From: Phycisphaerae bacterium
GTDB lineage: Bacteria > Planctomycetota > Phycisphaerae > SM23-33
Direction: 5' to 3'
Assembly (NCBI GenBank): GCA_016782885.1
Contig: JADHXQ010000029.1
Span: forward strand, 1 to 44,556
DNA: 44,556 nucleotides
In this document: positions 37,065 to 44,522 of the stretch, in pieces
How the letters are laid out: each line of letters begins with the position of its first letter
Numbering within the stretch: position 1 is the stretch's first letter
Program-made: the position numbers and the translations under genes
Notes under the pieces: generated by a model
What the model saw: the letters and a program-made list of their open reading frames with translations, nothing else
Database searches by the model: none
Told to the model about the DNA's origin: nothing

Positions 37065-37451
37065 ATGGTCCGCAAGAGCAGGAGAAAACAATTGCAGCCA
37101 AACCCGTACGACTGTGTGATTTACTGGTCCAAACAGGATGACTGCTGGATCGCCCACAGCCTGCACACTGACCAGATTGGACACGGGGCGGGGCCTCTTT
37201 ACGCGCTCGCGGATATGCTGAAGGCCGTACAGGAAGTGATGGCCCTGGCCGGCGAGGACAAGACCATTCAACCATGGCGGGAGGCGCCTCCGCGCGTACA
37301 AAAGATGTGCAAGACCGCGGACCCTCTACCGAAGGAGACCTTTGAGGTCGCATACATGATGGCCCATGGCCGGTGGCCGGAGTATCTGAAGATTGAAATG
37401 TCTCGCAGTAAAAAGCTCGTAGTGGTTGAGATGGAGCCCACTGCGGTATGA
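37065..37451 (+). CDS. HicB-like antitoxin
   Basis: The core NPYDCVIYWSKQDDCWIAHS followed by HTDQIGHGAGPLYALADMLK resembles the HicB partial RNase H fold (strand, D-D-x-W, hG, helix). About 70 C-terminal residues are not recognised. Start choice is uncertain. ATG 37065 follows a consensus TATAAT at 37042-37047, but TTG 37092 has the better ribosome site (AGGAGA, 37080-37085) and would begin just before the conserved strand. It overlaps the next gene by 4 bp, as in toxin-antitoxin pairs. Confidence 0.65.
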   Translation: MVRKSRRKQLQPNPYDCVIYWSKQDDCWIAHSLHTDQIGHGAGPLYALADMLKAVQEVMALAGEDKTIQPWREAPPRVQKMCKTADPLPKETFEVAYMMAHGRWPEYLKIEMSRSKKLVVVEMEPTAV

Positions 37452-37696
37452 GTCAGCCACGCGTGAAATGGGGCGACATCGAACGGTTCTGTAAGCAGAA
37501 CGGATACGAAATCAAGGGCAGAGGGGGAGATAAGATCATTGTTGCCCCAAAGGGCGACCGCAGGCTGCGAACACGAAACACGGTGCGCATAGGACACAAG
37601 TCGTGTGGCCACAAGGGCGCCGAAGTCCTCGAATGCTATGTCTCTTTACTTAAACGGGCCTTTGGAATCACCCGCCGACAGTTGCTTGACGCATAG
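37448..37696 (+). CDS. HicA-like toxin
   Basis: The 82-residue basic protein reads VKWGDIERFCKQNGYEIKGR then GGDKIIVAPK, resembling the HicA dsRBD-like fold, with a conserved-looking VRIGHKSCGHKGAEVL segment in place of the usual ending. The catalytic histidine of canonical HicA (GSH) is not in its normal place, because the position reads GRGGDK. It may therefore be a divergent or inactive relative. A terminator-like structure follows its stop. Confidence 0.6.
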   Translation: MSQPRVKWGDIERFCKQNGYEIKGRGGDKIIVAPKGDRRLRTRNTVRIGHKSCGHKGAEVLECYVSLLKRAFGITRRQLLDA

Positions 37697-37702
37697 GACG
37701 AT

Positions 37703-37739
37703 CCGGGCGCCCGGTCCTGAGACAAGTTGTCGCTTTTTT
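37703..37739 (+). terminator. Terminator-like structure after the HicBA-like pair
   Basis: A 12-bp perfect palindrome CCGGGCGCCCGG (37703-37714) is followed by a short GACAAGTTGTC palindrome and a T6 run at 37734-37739. Confidence 0.55.
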
Positions 37740-37769
37740 CTGGAAACTCACGCGCAACCAGGTGATACC

Positions 37770-39020
37770 ATGAATCGCAATATTACACAAACGCTCAGCC
37801 CATTAGCCTGGGTTTTCGGAGTTCTTCTCATACTGGTCATGAGCGCACCGACCCCCAGCGCTCCGAAGGTGGGGGGAAATTGGAAAACATATTGTGGTAA
37901 GGTCGGGCCTTCGGGATGGCGGTGCAACGTTGTCCAGCCGGATCCGAAAGACGCCGGGCCGGACGGTATTAACCTTCACGATTGGGACGGCGACGGCGAC
38001 CTGGACGTCTTCGTCAATTACGAAGAAGGCGCGTACTCTCGCCTCTACTTCAATCCGGGCAAAGGCAAAATCCGTGACTTGTGGGCCGATTACATCGAGT
38101 TCAAACATGGCAAGTGCGAGGACTCGGGAATGGGTGATCTGGATAACGATGGCGATATCGATTACATCGCCAACGGCGGATGGGTTTACTTCAATCCCGG
38201 AAAGACCGATCTGCGAGACCCCGCCAAATGGACGAAGATGACGCTCTTCAATAACGAGGCCCGCGTACCGGTCGTTTCCGATGTCGACGGCGACGGTTTG
38301 AACGATCTGATCGTCGGCGCCCGCGCCTGGTACAAACAGCCCGTCAAGGGAAAGCACGACGCGAAGAACTGGAAGAGCTACACCCTGGGCAAGGCGCTCT
38401 GGCCGATGAATTGCTTTGTCTACGACATGGACGCCGACGGCGACGATGACATTGTCGTCCAGGACCGCAGGAAAGAGACGTTCTGGTTCGTTAACGCGGG
38501 GAAAGGCAAAGTCACCGCCCAATGGTCTCGCAAGACGCTGTACGCAAAAAAGGACGGTATGTTCATGGCCATCGGCGATGTCAACGGCGACAAGATCGAC
38601 GATTTCGTCATCACGAATCAGAGGGGCAGGAACATCCACATACTCCTGCGCACCGCCAAGAGAGGCGAGCCGGTCTTAAAGACTATCGTCCTCGCCCAGC
38701 CGGCAGACAAAACGGGCGGCGGCGGCGACTTCTTCCCCAAGGGAGTCGCCGTCATGGACATCGACGGCGATCCGGGCAAAAAGGAAATTCTCATCGTCCC
38801 CAAGAGCGGTAACATCTGGTCGGCGAGCTATTCGGGCGATTCAACGGATGCGAAGAACTGGAAGGCGACTCCTATCGAAATACCCGGCGGCGCCACCCGC
38901 AGGAAGATGGACAACGCCTTCCTCGGCGACATCGACGGCGACGGCGACATCGACATCATGACGACGGAAGAAAACGGCGGATGGGGCGTTGTCTGGTTCG
39001 AAAACCCGGGGAAGAAATAG
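37770..39020 (+). CDS. Secreted FG-GAP/VCBS-repeat protein
   Basis: The 416-residue precursor has a signal peptide (LAWVFGVLLILVMSAPTPSA) and then about six FG-GAP/VCBS-type repeats with calcium-binding DxDxDG loops (HDWDGDGDLDVFVNY, LDNDGDIDYIANGG, DVDGDGLNDLIVGA, DMDADGDDDIVVQD, DVNGDKIDDFVITN, DIDGDGDIDIMTTE). Such repeats form beta-propellers on the cell surface. It is non-enzymatic as far as can be seen. The frame extends to 37605 upstream, but ATG 37770 precedes the signal peptide. Its last 40 codons are duplicated at 40250-40372. Confidence 0.88.
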   Translation: MNRNITQTLSPLAWVFGVLLILVMSAPTPSAPKVGGNWKTYCGKVGPSGWRCNVVQPDPKDAGPDGINLHDWDGDGDLDVFVNYEEGAYSRLYFNPGKGKIRDLWADYIEFKHGKCEDSGMGDLDNDGDIDYIANGGWVYFNPGKTDLRDPAKWTKMTLFNNEARVPVVSDVDGDGLNDLIVGARAWYKQPVKGKHDAKNWKSYTLGKALWPMNCFVYDMDADGDDDIVVQDRRKETFWFVNAGKGKVTAQWSRKTLYAKKDGMFMAIGDVNGDKIDDFVITNQRGRNIHILLRTAKRGEPVLKTIVLAQPADKTGGGGDFFPKGVAVMDIDGDPGKKEILIVPKSGNIWSASYSGDSTDAKNWKATPIEIPGGATRRKMDNAFLGDIDGDGDIDIMTTEENGGWGVVWFENPGKK

Positions 39021-39124
39021 AGGTGCTGGTCCCATAAGGTTAAGGTTTTGGGGACTGGAACCTGGTCTTAAGGTTTTCCACTCTGAAACGTTACCGTCCA
39101 TATCGTACAACCCTCGGATTCCGC

Positions 39125-39152
39125 TTGCCCAACGCACCGCATCGGATACAAT
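39125..39152 (+). promoter_or_regulatory. Promoter, copy A of a duplicated element
   Basis: TTGCCC (39125-39130), 16 bp, TACAAT (39147-39152). The flanking sequence CCGCATCGGATACAATC recurs at 40420-40435 (copy B). Confidence 0.55.
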
Positions 39153-39248
39153 CACTGCAAATGCCCTGCGACTGTCGCGGGGAGAGACGCTATCCAGAAG
39201 GCCGAAGGAACCGCGAAGCAAAATCCTGATAGTATGGAGCAAATAACT

Positions 39249-40313
39249 ATGAGGCGAGTGATATATGCAGTTGCATTACTCAGCATGTTCTGTGTTGCTG
39301 AAGTAGAAGCTGTAGGAAAGATCGGATTCAAGAAGGTCGGTGACATCCGTCTTTCGATGTCTGTCAGGACTCCTGCAGGCCACAAGAAGACTGATAAGAG
39401 GCCGGCAATAATATTCTTTCACGGCGGCGGTTGGGTGTGTGGTAAAGCGAACCAGTTCACCGCGCAGGCGCGCGCATTCTCGATCCGTGGATTCGTTGCC
39501 TTTTCTGCCAGTTACAGGGTAATCAATAGACATAAGACCACCGTATATGAATGCGTAAAAGATGCAAAATCAGCAGTCAGGTACGTGCGTGCACATGCAA
39601 AGGAGTTGGGGATTGATCCGAATAGGATTATTGTCGGTGGCGGTTCGGCCGGCGGGCATATCGCCGCGTGCACAGCTGTAATAGAAGGGTTCGAAGAAGA
39701 AGGCGAAGACCAGTCGGTAAGCAGTAGAGCCAATGCCCTGGTGTTGTTCAGTCCGGTTCTCGACACAACTGAGAAGGGATACGGCTCTGACAAGATGATA
39801 AAGGGCAAGAAGACGGATCTCTCTCCCTGTCACCATGTCAGGAAAGGTCTGCCGCCTACGATAATATTTCATGGTACAAGGGATACAGTCGTTCCGCCGG
39901 AGAATGCGGAACGTTTCGAGAAGTTGATGAAAGAAGCCGGGAATATCTGTGTTCGTGTTCCTTTTGAGGGCAGAAAGCACAACTTCTTCAATCATCCGGC
40001 ATTTAGGAAACATAACAAGATCGAGGATTTTGAAAAGTCAATAAAGGACGCTGTCACGTTTCTTGAATCAGTTGGAATGGCCCCTAAAAAGACAACAACA
40101 GGACAGGAGGCAACCCCCTCTAAAGAACCGAAGAGCACTCTGCATGAATATCTCTTAATCGGACAATCCAACATGGCAGGGCGAGCACCGTTTTCGGGCA
40201 AGGATACCGCTGGTGTTGACAGGTGCTGGCTTATGACAGATAGGAATCAATGGGTGGCGCCGCAACCCGCAAGAAGATGGACAACGCCTTCCTCGGCGAC
40301 ATCGACATCATGA
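39249..40313 (+). CDS. Secreted alpha/beta-hydrolase fused to a truncated sialate O-acetylesterase-like domain
   Basis: The precursor has a signal peptide (VIYAVALLSMFCVAEVEA) and an alpha/beta-hydrolase of the BD-FAE/esterase-lipase type: oxyanion FFHGGGW, nucleophile elbow VGGGSAGGH, aspartate in HGTRDTVVPP and histidine in GRKHNFF. From about residue 298 a second domain begins with YLLIGQSNMAGR, the GQSNM motif of SASA/SGNH esterases. This is cut after about 30 residues where the sequence runs into the duplicated FG-GAP tail in the wrong frame. The last ~20 residues are therefore junk. The gene is more AT-rich than its surroundings, suggesting transfer. The esterase core is complete and could be functional. 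Confidence 0.8.
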   Translation: MRRVIYAVALLSMFCVAEVEAVGKIGFKKVGDIRLSMSVRTPAGHKKTDKRPAIIFFHGGGWVCGKANQFTAQARAFSIRGFVAFSASYRVINRHKTTVYECVKDAKSAVRYVRAHAKELGIDPNRIIVGGGSAGGHIAACTAVIEGFEEEGEDQSVSSRANALVLFSPVLDTTEKGYGSDKMIKGKKTDLSPCHHVRKGLPPTIIFHGTRDTVVPPENAERFEKLMKEAGNICVRVPFEGRKHNFFNHPAFRKHNKIEDFEKSIKDAVTFLESVGMAPKKTTTGQEATPSKEPKSTLHEYLLIGQSNMAGRAPFSGKDTAGVDRCWLMTDRNQWVAPQPARRWTTPSSATSTS

Positions 40314-40372
40314 CGACGGAAGAAAACGGCGGCTGGGGCGCAGGCTGGTTCGAGAATCCGGCAAAAAAATAG
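40250..40372 (+). pseudogene. Orphan copy of the FG-GAP protein 3' end
   Basis: The frame 40250-40372 encodes RKKMDNAFLGDIDIMTTEEN then GGWGAGWFENPAKK, against RRKMDNAFLGDIDGDGDIDI and MTTEENGGWGVVWFENPGKK in the intact gene. The copy lacks 18 bases (one DGDGDI unit) and has a few substitutions. It has no upstream gene body and overlaps the end of the esterase frame. Confidence 0.85.
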
Positions 40373-40406
40373 AATGCGAAATCCGGGCAAATTAGCCTTC
40401 TCGGCC

Positions 40407-40434
40407 TTGCCCAAGGCGCCGCATCGGATACAAT
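40407..40434 (+). promoter_or_regulatory. Promoter, copy B, driving the small lysine-rich gene
   Basis: TTGCCC (40407-40412), 16 bp, TACAAT (40429-40434), in sequence also found at 39125-39152. Confidence 0.6.
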
Positions 40435-40484
40435 CGGCACAAATCAAATGTCCTGCGACTCAGATGTGCCTCAAGGAGACTCCG

Positions 40485-40562
40485 ATGGCGAAAGGCAACA
40501 AACCCCAGAAGAAGAACGTCAAGAAGCCCAAGAAACCCAAGGAGCCCAAGGGAAAGAAATAA
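40485..40562 (+). CDS. 25-residue lysine-rich small protein
   Basis: The product is MAKGNKPQKKNVKKPKKPKE plus PKGKK. A perfect AAGGAGA ribosome site (40473-40479) and a promoter 50 bp upstream support expression. Ten-plus lysines and three prolines suggest a nucleic-acid- or ribosome-binding peptide, but this is inference. I recall similar short MAKGN-type peptides annotated as hypothetical in other bacteria. The GH gene follows after 28 bp. The matching gene is missing after promoter copy A. Confidence 0.65.
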   Translation: MAKGNKPQKKNVKKPKKPKEPKGKK

Positions 40563-40590
40563 GCCGACCGTTGAACGGCGGGAGGCATCG

Positions 40591-42021
40591 ATGAAAGCGG
40601 CGATGATTCGATATCTGTTGTTTGCTGCGCTGGCGACCATGGTCGGGGCGTGCGGATCGCTGCCCTCCCAGCATGAGCCCAAGCTCTATCACTACGAGAA
40701 GGGAATCAAGTCTCTCAAGGTCGACTGCGCCGACAGCGCGGGCCTCATTGACCTGCAGATCGGCACGAACCGCGGACCGGTCAACTGGCCCGCGCCCGGC
40801 TCGCCCAACCCCATGATCTGGGACTTCTCGGAAAACTTCCGCCAGTTTGGTATCGAGGCGATCCGGTCCCACGACTTCTACGGACCGACCGACTGGTGGG
40901 CCATCTTCCCGGACTTCTCCGCAGCCCCCATTTGGGCCGCAAATTACGACTTCACCTCGGCAAATTACGACTTCGCCTCGTCGGATGAGTGTATCGGCGC
41001 GATTCGAGATGCGAGGTTTGAATGTTTTTACCGGCTCGGTACAAGTTGGAAAGGCGAGAACCCCCGCCCGATCAACGACCCGCCTGGGACCATTCGCGAT
41101 CAGGGAGGCCAAATCACACACGAGGCCGACCGCAACGACTTCAAAAAGTGGGCCCAAGTCTGCTCGCACATCGTGCGCCACTACAATCAGGGCTGGGCCG
41201 AGGGGCACAACTACGGTATCCGCTATTGGGAAGTCTGGAATGAACCCGACCTGAGCGAGCAATTCTGGTCGGGCACGCCGGGGCAGTATTACATGCTATA
41301 CGAAGAGACCGCCAAGGCGCTGAAGGCGCTGGAGCCCGGGCTGAAGGTCGGCGCCCCGGGCCTCAGCGGAGCCTTCACCGAAGCATACCTCGACGGCTTC
41401 CTCCGGTCCTGCCGCAAGAGCAGCACGCCGCTGGACTTCTACTCGTGGCACTGCTATGGGGGGCGGGATGATTACAACCCCTACTGCTATTACAAGTACG
41501 GGAAACTGGTCCGCGAGGCGCTGGATAGTTACGGGTATCCTCAAACCGAGAGCATCATCACCGAATGGAACGCGGGGATCCACGACAACATATTCAGCGA
41601 CACGCATGGATACAACATTCTCGCCGGCACGGATGAATCCAAGCGTCGGGTGCACATCCTGATCAGCGACTACCAGTCGAGTCATATCAGTTGGGATCTC
41701 CTCGTGACGAACCTGCCCTGGAGCAACCAGACGCCCTACGAGGCCACACGCTGGCTGCTGAACCCGTCGCGGACGCAATTGGAGACGGTGGAGACAATCA
41801 AGGGAACCGGTCGGCAGTTAACGCTCAACCGGAACATGACCTGTCGGACAATCTGCCTGATTGAGATTCGGCGCGCCTGGGCGACACCGCAGTCGAACCC
41901 GCTACCCGGAAAGCTCGGCCCGAAACGCGTCCGTCCGCGCCGGGCAATCCGACGCCCACGCCGGCGACCGCCACTGCGAAGGAAGCCACCGCCCGACAAT
42001 TCCACCCGAAAGAGGAGATAA
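40591..42021 (+). CDS. GH39-like glycoside hydrolase lipoprotein, C-terminus probably frameshifted
   Basis: The precursor has a lipoprotein signal (RYLLFAALATMVGAC). The TIM-barrel carries the clan GH-A acid/base in RYWEVWNEPDLSEQF (near residue 217) and the nucleophile in SIITEWNAG (near 323), consistent with GH39-like xylosidases. After TLNRNMTCRTICLIEIRR (near 41870) the frame becomes Arg/Pro-rich and unlike a protein. A +2 shift there yields a more natural tail (VEPATRKARPETRPSAPGNP onward, stopping near 42050). That tail overlaps the opposite gene for about 200 bp. GGGAGG precedes the start. Confidence 0.85.
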   Translation: MKAAMIRYLLFAALATMVGACGSLPSQHEPKLYHYEKGIKSLKVDCADSAGLIDLQIGTNRGPVNWPAPGSPNPMIWDFSENFRQFGIEAIRSHDFYGPTDWWAIFPDFSAAPIWAANYDFTSANYDFASSDECIGAIRDARFECFYRLGTSWKGENPRPINDPPGTIRDQGGQITHEADRNDFKKWAQVCSHIVRHYNQGWAEGHNYGIRYWEVWNEPDLSEQFWSGTPGQYYMLYEETAKALKALEPGLKVGAPGLSGAFTEAYLDGFLRSCRKSSTPLDFYSWHCYGGRDDYNPYCYYKYGKLVREALDSYGYPQTESIITEWNAGIHDNIFSDTHGYNILAGTDESKRRVHILISDYQSSHISWDLLVTNLPWSNQTPYEATRWLLNPSRTQLETVETIKGTGRQLTLNRNMTCRTICLIEIRRAWATPQSNPLPGKLGPKRVRPRRAIRRPRRRPPLRRKPPPDNSTRKRR

Positions 42022-43123
42022 GGGACTGGCCATTAGGGACTTCACTCTGAGGCCGGTGAAGTAAACCCCTCCCCCCGGTCCGTAGCGTGAAAGGCCGGGG
42101 CGAGGCGATCGGTCCGATGTATTTCGTCGCGATTACGAAGTTGTCGAAGTAGACGATGTTCTTGTCGCTCTCACCGTCCTTGGCGGACCGCCCGGACACG
42201 TACCACTGCAGCATTGCCTTGTTGATCTTAAGGCGCTTGTCGGTCCGCCAACTGAAGCCCTCGAACGGTCTGGGCTTGGTGTTGTATGAACCGGACGTGG
42301 CGAACTTGTCGCGAATCCACGTGCCCACCGGCGAACCGGGCTTCCAGCGACCGACCAGCTTACCGTCGATCCAGAACGCCTGCTCGCCGTCGTGCCTGCC
42401 GATGGCATTCAGCTTCACCATGAACTCGACGCAGATCCACTTGTCGCGCCCGACGAACGGCCGCTGCCTGTCCGGGCGGAAGTTGTTCCCGTAGTAGGCG
42501 TTGGGCCTGCCCGCCGAGGCGCCATGCGGTGTCTGCCAACTGTGCATCTCGTGCCAGTACGTGTAGAACGCCCATCCGGTCCGCTTGCCCTTGGCCCGGT
42601 CGAGGTTCGGCGGCTCGGTGGTCGTGTTGAAAGCCCCGTTGGCACCGCCGGGCGGACGAATGCCCGCACCCCCGCCCCACCGGTACTTGTAAGTTGGCAT
42701 GTGCCCGCCCATATTCACGAAATGGTGCGGGGTGACGGTGTTCTTGTCGAAGCGGCAGTAAAAACGGACAAAGCACTGATCGACGCCTTTTTTCCACATG
42801 TACTTCAGGTCGCCGCCGGTATCCTTGCCGCGGATGGCTGTTATCTGCGCGCATGACTTGCCCGTTCGGGCAATGCCCGAATCCTTGAGGATAACCACGC
42901 CGGCGCGCTGTTTCTTCAGGCCGCCTTCGATACCATTCTCGAAGCCGGTGGCGTAAATGACGGACGGGTCTTTCGCGATCCCGACGTCGCCGGGATACCT
43001 GGCGGCCAGGCCTTTGCTGCCCTCGGGCAGAGCACGATCCCTGGCTTGCTCGGCGCCCCGGGCCGAGAGAAATGCCAATGCGACCAGAAACGTCAATACC
43101 GCGAGGATACCTGTTCGAGTCAT
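41825..43123 (-). CDS. Secreted polysaccharide-lyase-like/LamG-like protein with extended C-terminus
   Basis: The precursor has a signal peptide (RTGILAVLTFLVALAFLSAR) and a beta-sandwich-like domain with FENGIEGGLKK, VNMGGHMPTYKYRWGGGAGI, FWIDGKLVGRWKPGSPVGTW and YFDNFVIATKYIGPIA. This pattern resembles polysaccharide lyase or concanavalin-like proteins, but no exact family is recognised. Such proteins usually end right after the YFDN...YIGP strand. Here the frame runs on for about 95 residues, antisense to the GH39-like gene, so the original stop may have been lost. AAAGGA at 43132-43137 is well spaced for ATG 43123, not 43129. Confidence 0.78.
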   Translation of the reverse strand: MTRTGILAVLTFLVALAFLSARGAEQARDRALPEGSKGLAARYPGDVGIAKDPSVIYATGFENGIEGGLKKQRAGVVILKDSGIARTGKSCAQITAIRGKDTGGDLKYMWKKGVDQCFVRFYCRFDKNTVTPHHFVNMGGHMPTYKYRWGGGAGIRPPGGANGAFNTTTEPPNLDRAKGKRTGWAFYTYWHEMHSWQTPHGASAGRPNAYYGNNFRPDRQRPFVGRDKWICVEFMVKLNAIGRHDGEQAFWIDGKLVGRWKPGSPVGTWIRDKFATSGSYNTKPRPFEGFSWRTDKRLKINKAMLQWYVSGRSAKDGESDKNIVYFDNFVIATKYIGPIASPRPFTLRTGGRGLLHRPQSEVPNGQSLISSFGWNCRAVASFAVAVAGVGVGLPGADGRVSGRAFRVAGSTAVSPRRAESQSGRLSDRSCSG

Positions 43124-43153
43124 GATCATTGTCCTTTACCGAGTGAAAATCGG

Positions 43154-43228
43154 TTACTTGGCGTCGAAGTCATCAAGCACCTTGTCCAGCGACGGTTTGA
43201 GCGATGCGTAAATCCACGGCAGATCAGG
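43154..43228 (-). pseudogene. Orphan 3' end of an unidentified gene
   Basis: Twenty-four codons between two stops encode PDLPWIYASLKPSLDKVLDD then FDAK and TAA. The composition looks like a protein C-terminus, but no start or upstream gene body exists. The fragment ends just before the ribosome site of the downstream secreted protein. It probably remains from a deleted first gene of that operon. Confidence 0.45.
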
Positions 43229-43362
43229 CTACCTCCACACATCGCACCGATCAAGAAACAAAGTGGTTAAAGTAATAGTTGCCAATCGCCTCGGCCTTAC
43301 TGACAATGGGCGCCGGTAAGTATCAACCCTACGCAGGAATAAACACCAGCAGAGGATGAGAC

Positions 43363-44292
43363 ATGTCTGAATTCACGATACGCCCCATGCGCCCCGGCGA
43401 GTGGGATGAAGTCAGCGAACTGGTGCGCATCTCGACGAATCACTGGTACGAATCTCACGCCCGCGGCGCCATCTTCACCGGTCCGCCCGATGCGACGCGG
43501 CTGTTCTGCGAAGTGTATGAAGCGCTCGACCCTGGCTGCTGCATAGTCGCCCAGGACGGCGAGACCGGGCGCCTGGCGGGATCGTGCTTCTACCGCCAGC
43601 GCGAAACGCACGTGTCGCTGGGAATCATGAACGCTCACCCGTACTTCTTCGGCCGGGGCGCCGCCTCGCAACTGCTCGCGTTCATAACCGACTATGCCGA
43701 CCGGCAAGGCCTGCCCATTCGCCTGGTCTCCAGCGCGATCAACATGGACTCGTTTTCTCTCTACAACCGCGCGGGATTCGTTCCGAGGATGGCGTTTCAG
43801 GACATGTTCATCGAATCGCCCGCCGACGACCTGGCCGCGGGCGCCGGCGGCGCCGATCGAGTGCGCCAAGCCGACGACGACGACATCCCGGCGATGGTGG
43901 CGCTCGAAGATGAACTCGTCGGGATCCGGCGGGAAAAAGACTATCGCTTCTTCATCGAAAACACGATGGGGATCTGGCACACGCTTGTGTTCGAGGGCGA
44001 AGGCGGCGAACTCGACGGCTTCCTGGGATCGGTGGCGCATCCGGGCAGCAACCTGCTCGGTCCGGGCGTCATGCGAGACGAACCGACAGCCGCCGCACTG
44101 ATCGCAGCCCAACTGGACCACCACAAGGGCTCGGCGCCGGTCTTCCTCGTCCCGATCCAGGCCGCCGAGTTAGTCAAGACACTCTACGGCTGGGGCGCCC
44201 GAAACTGCGAACTGCACTTCGCCCAAATCCGCGGCGCCTACCGCCGGCCCACAGGCATAATCATGCCCACATTCATGCCGGAAACGGGGTGA
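43363..44292 (+). CDS. Protein with two GNAT acetyltransferase-like domains
   Basis: The 309-residue cytosolic protein starts with a GNAT domain (FTIRPMRPGEWDEVSELVRI, about 3-150, with the acetyl-CoA loop around HPYFFGRGAASQLL and SFSLYNRAGFVPR). A second, degenerate GNAT-like half follows (VRQADDDDIPAMVALEDELV, about 166-300), lacking a clear RxxGxG/A loop. Tandem GNAT proteins often keep activity in only one half. The substrate is unknown. GAGGATGAGAC precedes the start. The tRNA-Asn gene lies downstream. Confidence 0.85.
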   Translation: MSEFTIRPMRPGEWDEVSELVRISTNHWYESHARGAIFTGPPDATRLFCEVYEALDPGCCIVAQDGETGRLAGSCFYRQRETHVSLGIMNAHPYFFGRGAASQLLAFITDYADRQGLPIRLVSSAINMDSFSLYNRAGFVPRMAFQDMFIESPADDLAAGAGGADRVRQADDDDIPAMVALEDELVGIRREKDYRFFIENTMGIWHTLVFEGEGGELDGFLGSVAHPGSNLLGPGVMRDEPTAAALIAAQLDHHKGSAPVFLVPIQAAELVKTLYGWGARNCELHFAQIRGAYRRPTGIIMPTFMPETG

Positions 44293-44350
44293 GATTCCGC
44301 GGAGTAATATTCGATCGCCTGATTTTTACCTGCAACCGGTCATAAAGCCC

Positions 44351-44378
44351 TTGACTTTCCGATCCGATAAGCTATTTT
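44351..44378 (+). promoter_or_regulatory. Promoter of tRNA-Asn
   Basis: TTGACT (44351-44356), 16 bp, TATTTT (44373-44378), about 35 bp before the mature 5' end. Confidence 0.6.
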
Positions 44379-44418
44379 GTACGGCCCGTTATACTTCCGG
44401 GTTTAAAATAGAATATTT

Positions 44419-44494
44419 TCCCCGATAGCTCAATTGGTAGAGCGAGCGGCTGTTAACCGCTAGGTCGTAGGTTCGAGCCCTACTCGGGGAGCCA
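44419..44494 (+). tRNA. tRNA-Asn (anticodon GTT)
   Basis: TCCCCGA at 44419-44425 pairs with TCGGGGA at 44484-44490 in the acceptor stem. The D arm (GCTC...GAGC), the anticodon arm AGCGG-CTGTTAA-CCGCT with anticodon GTT, and the T arm GTAGG-TTCGAGC-CCTAC are all intact. CCA at 44492-44494 is encoded. It decodes AAC/AAU and is a t6A substrate. Confidence 0.97.
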
Positions 44495-44502
44495 AAATCA
44501 AT

Positions 44503-44522
44503 CTTGCGGAATTTACCGCAAG
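44503..44522 (+). terminator. Hairpin downstream of tRNA-Asn
   Basis: CTTGCGG-AATTTA-CCGCAAG is a perfect 7-bp stem with a 6-base loop, nine bases after the CCA. No T-run follows, so it may be a processing signal rather than a terminator. Confidence 0.45.
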
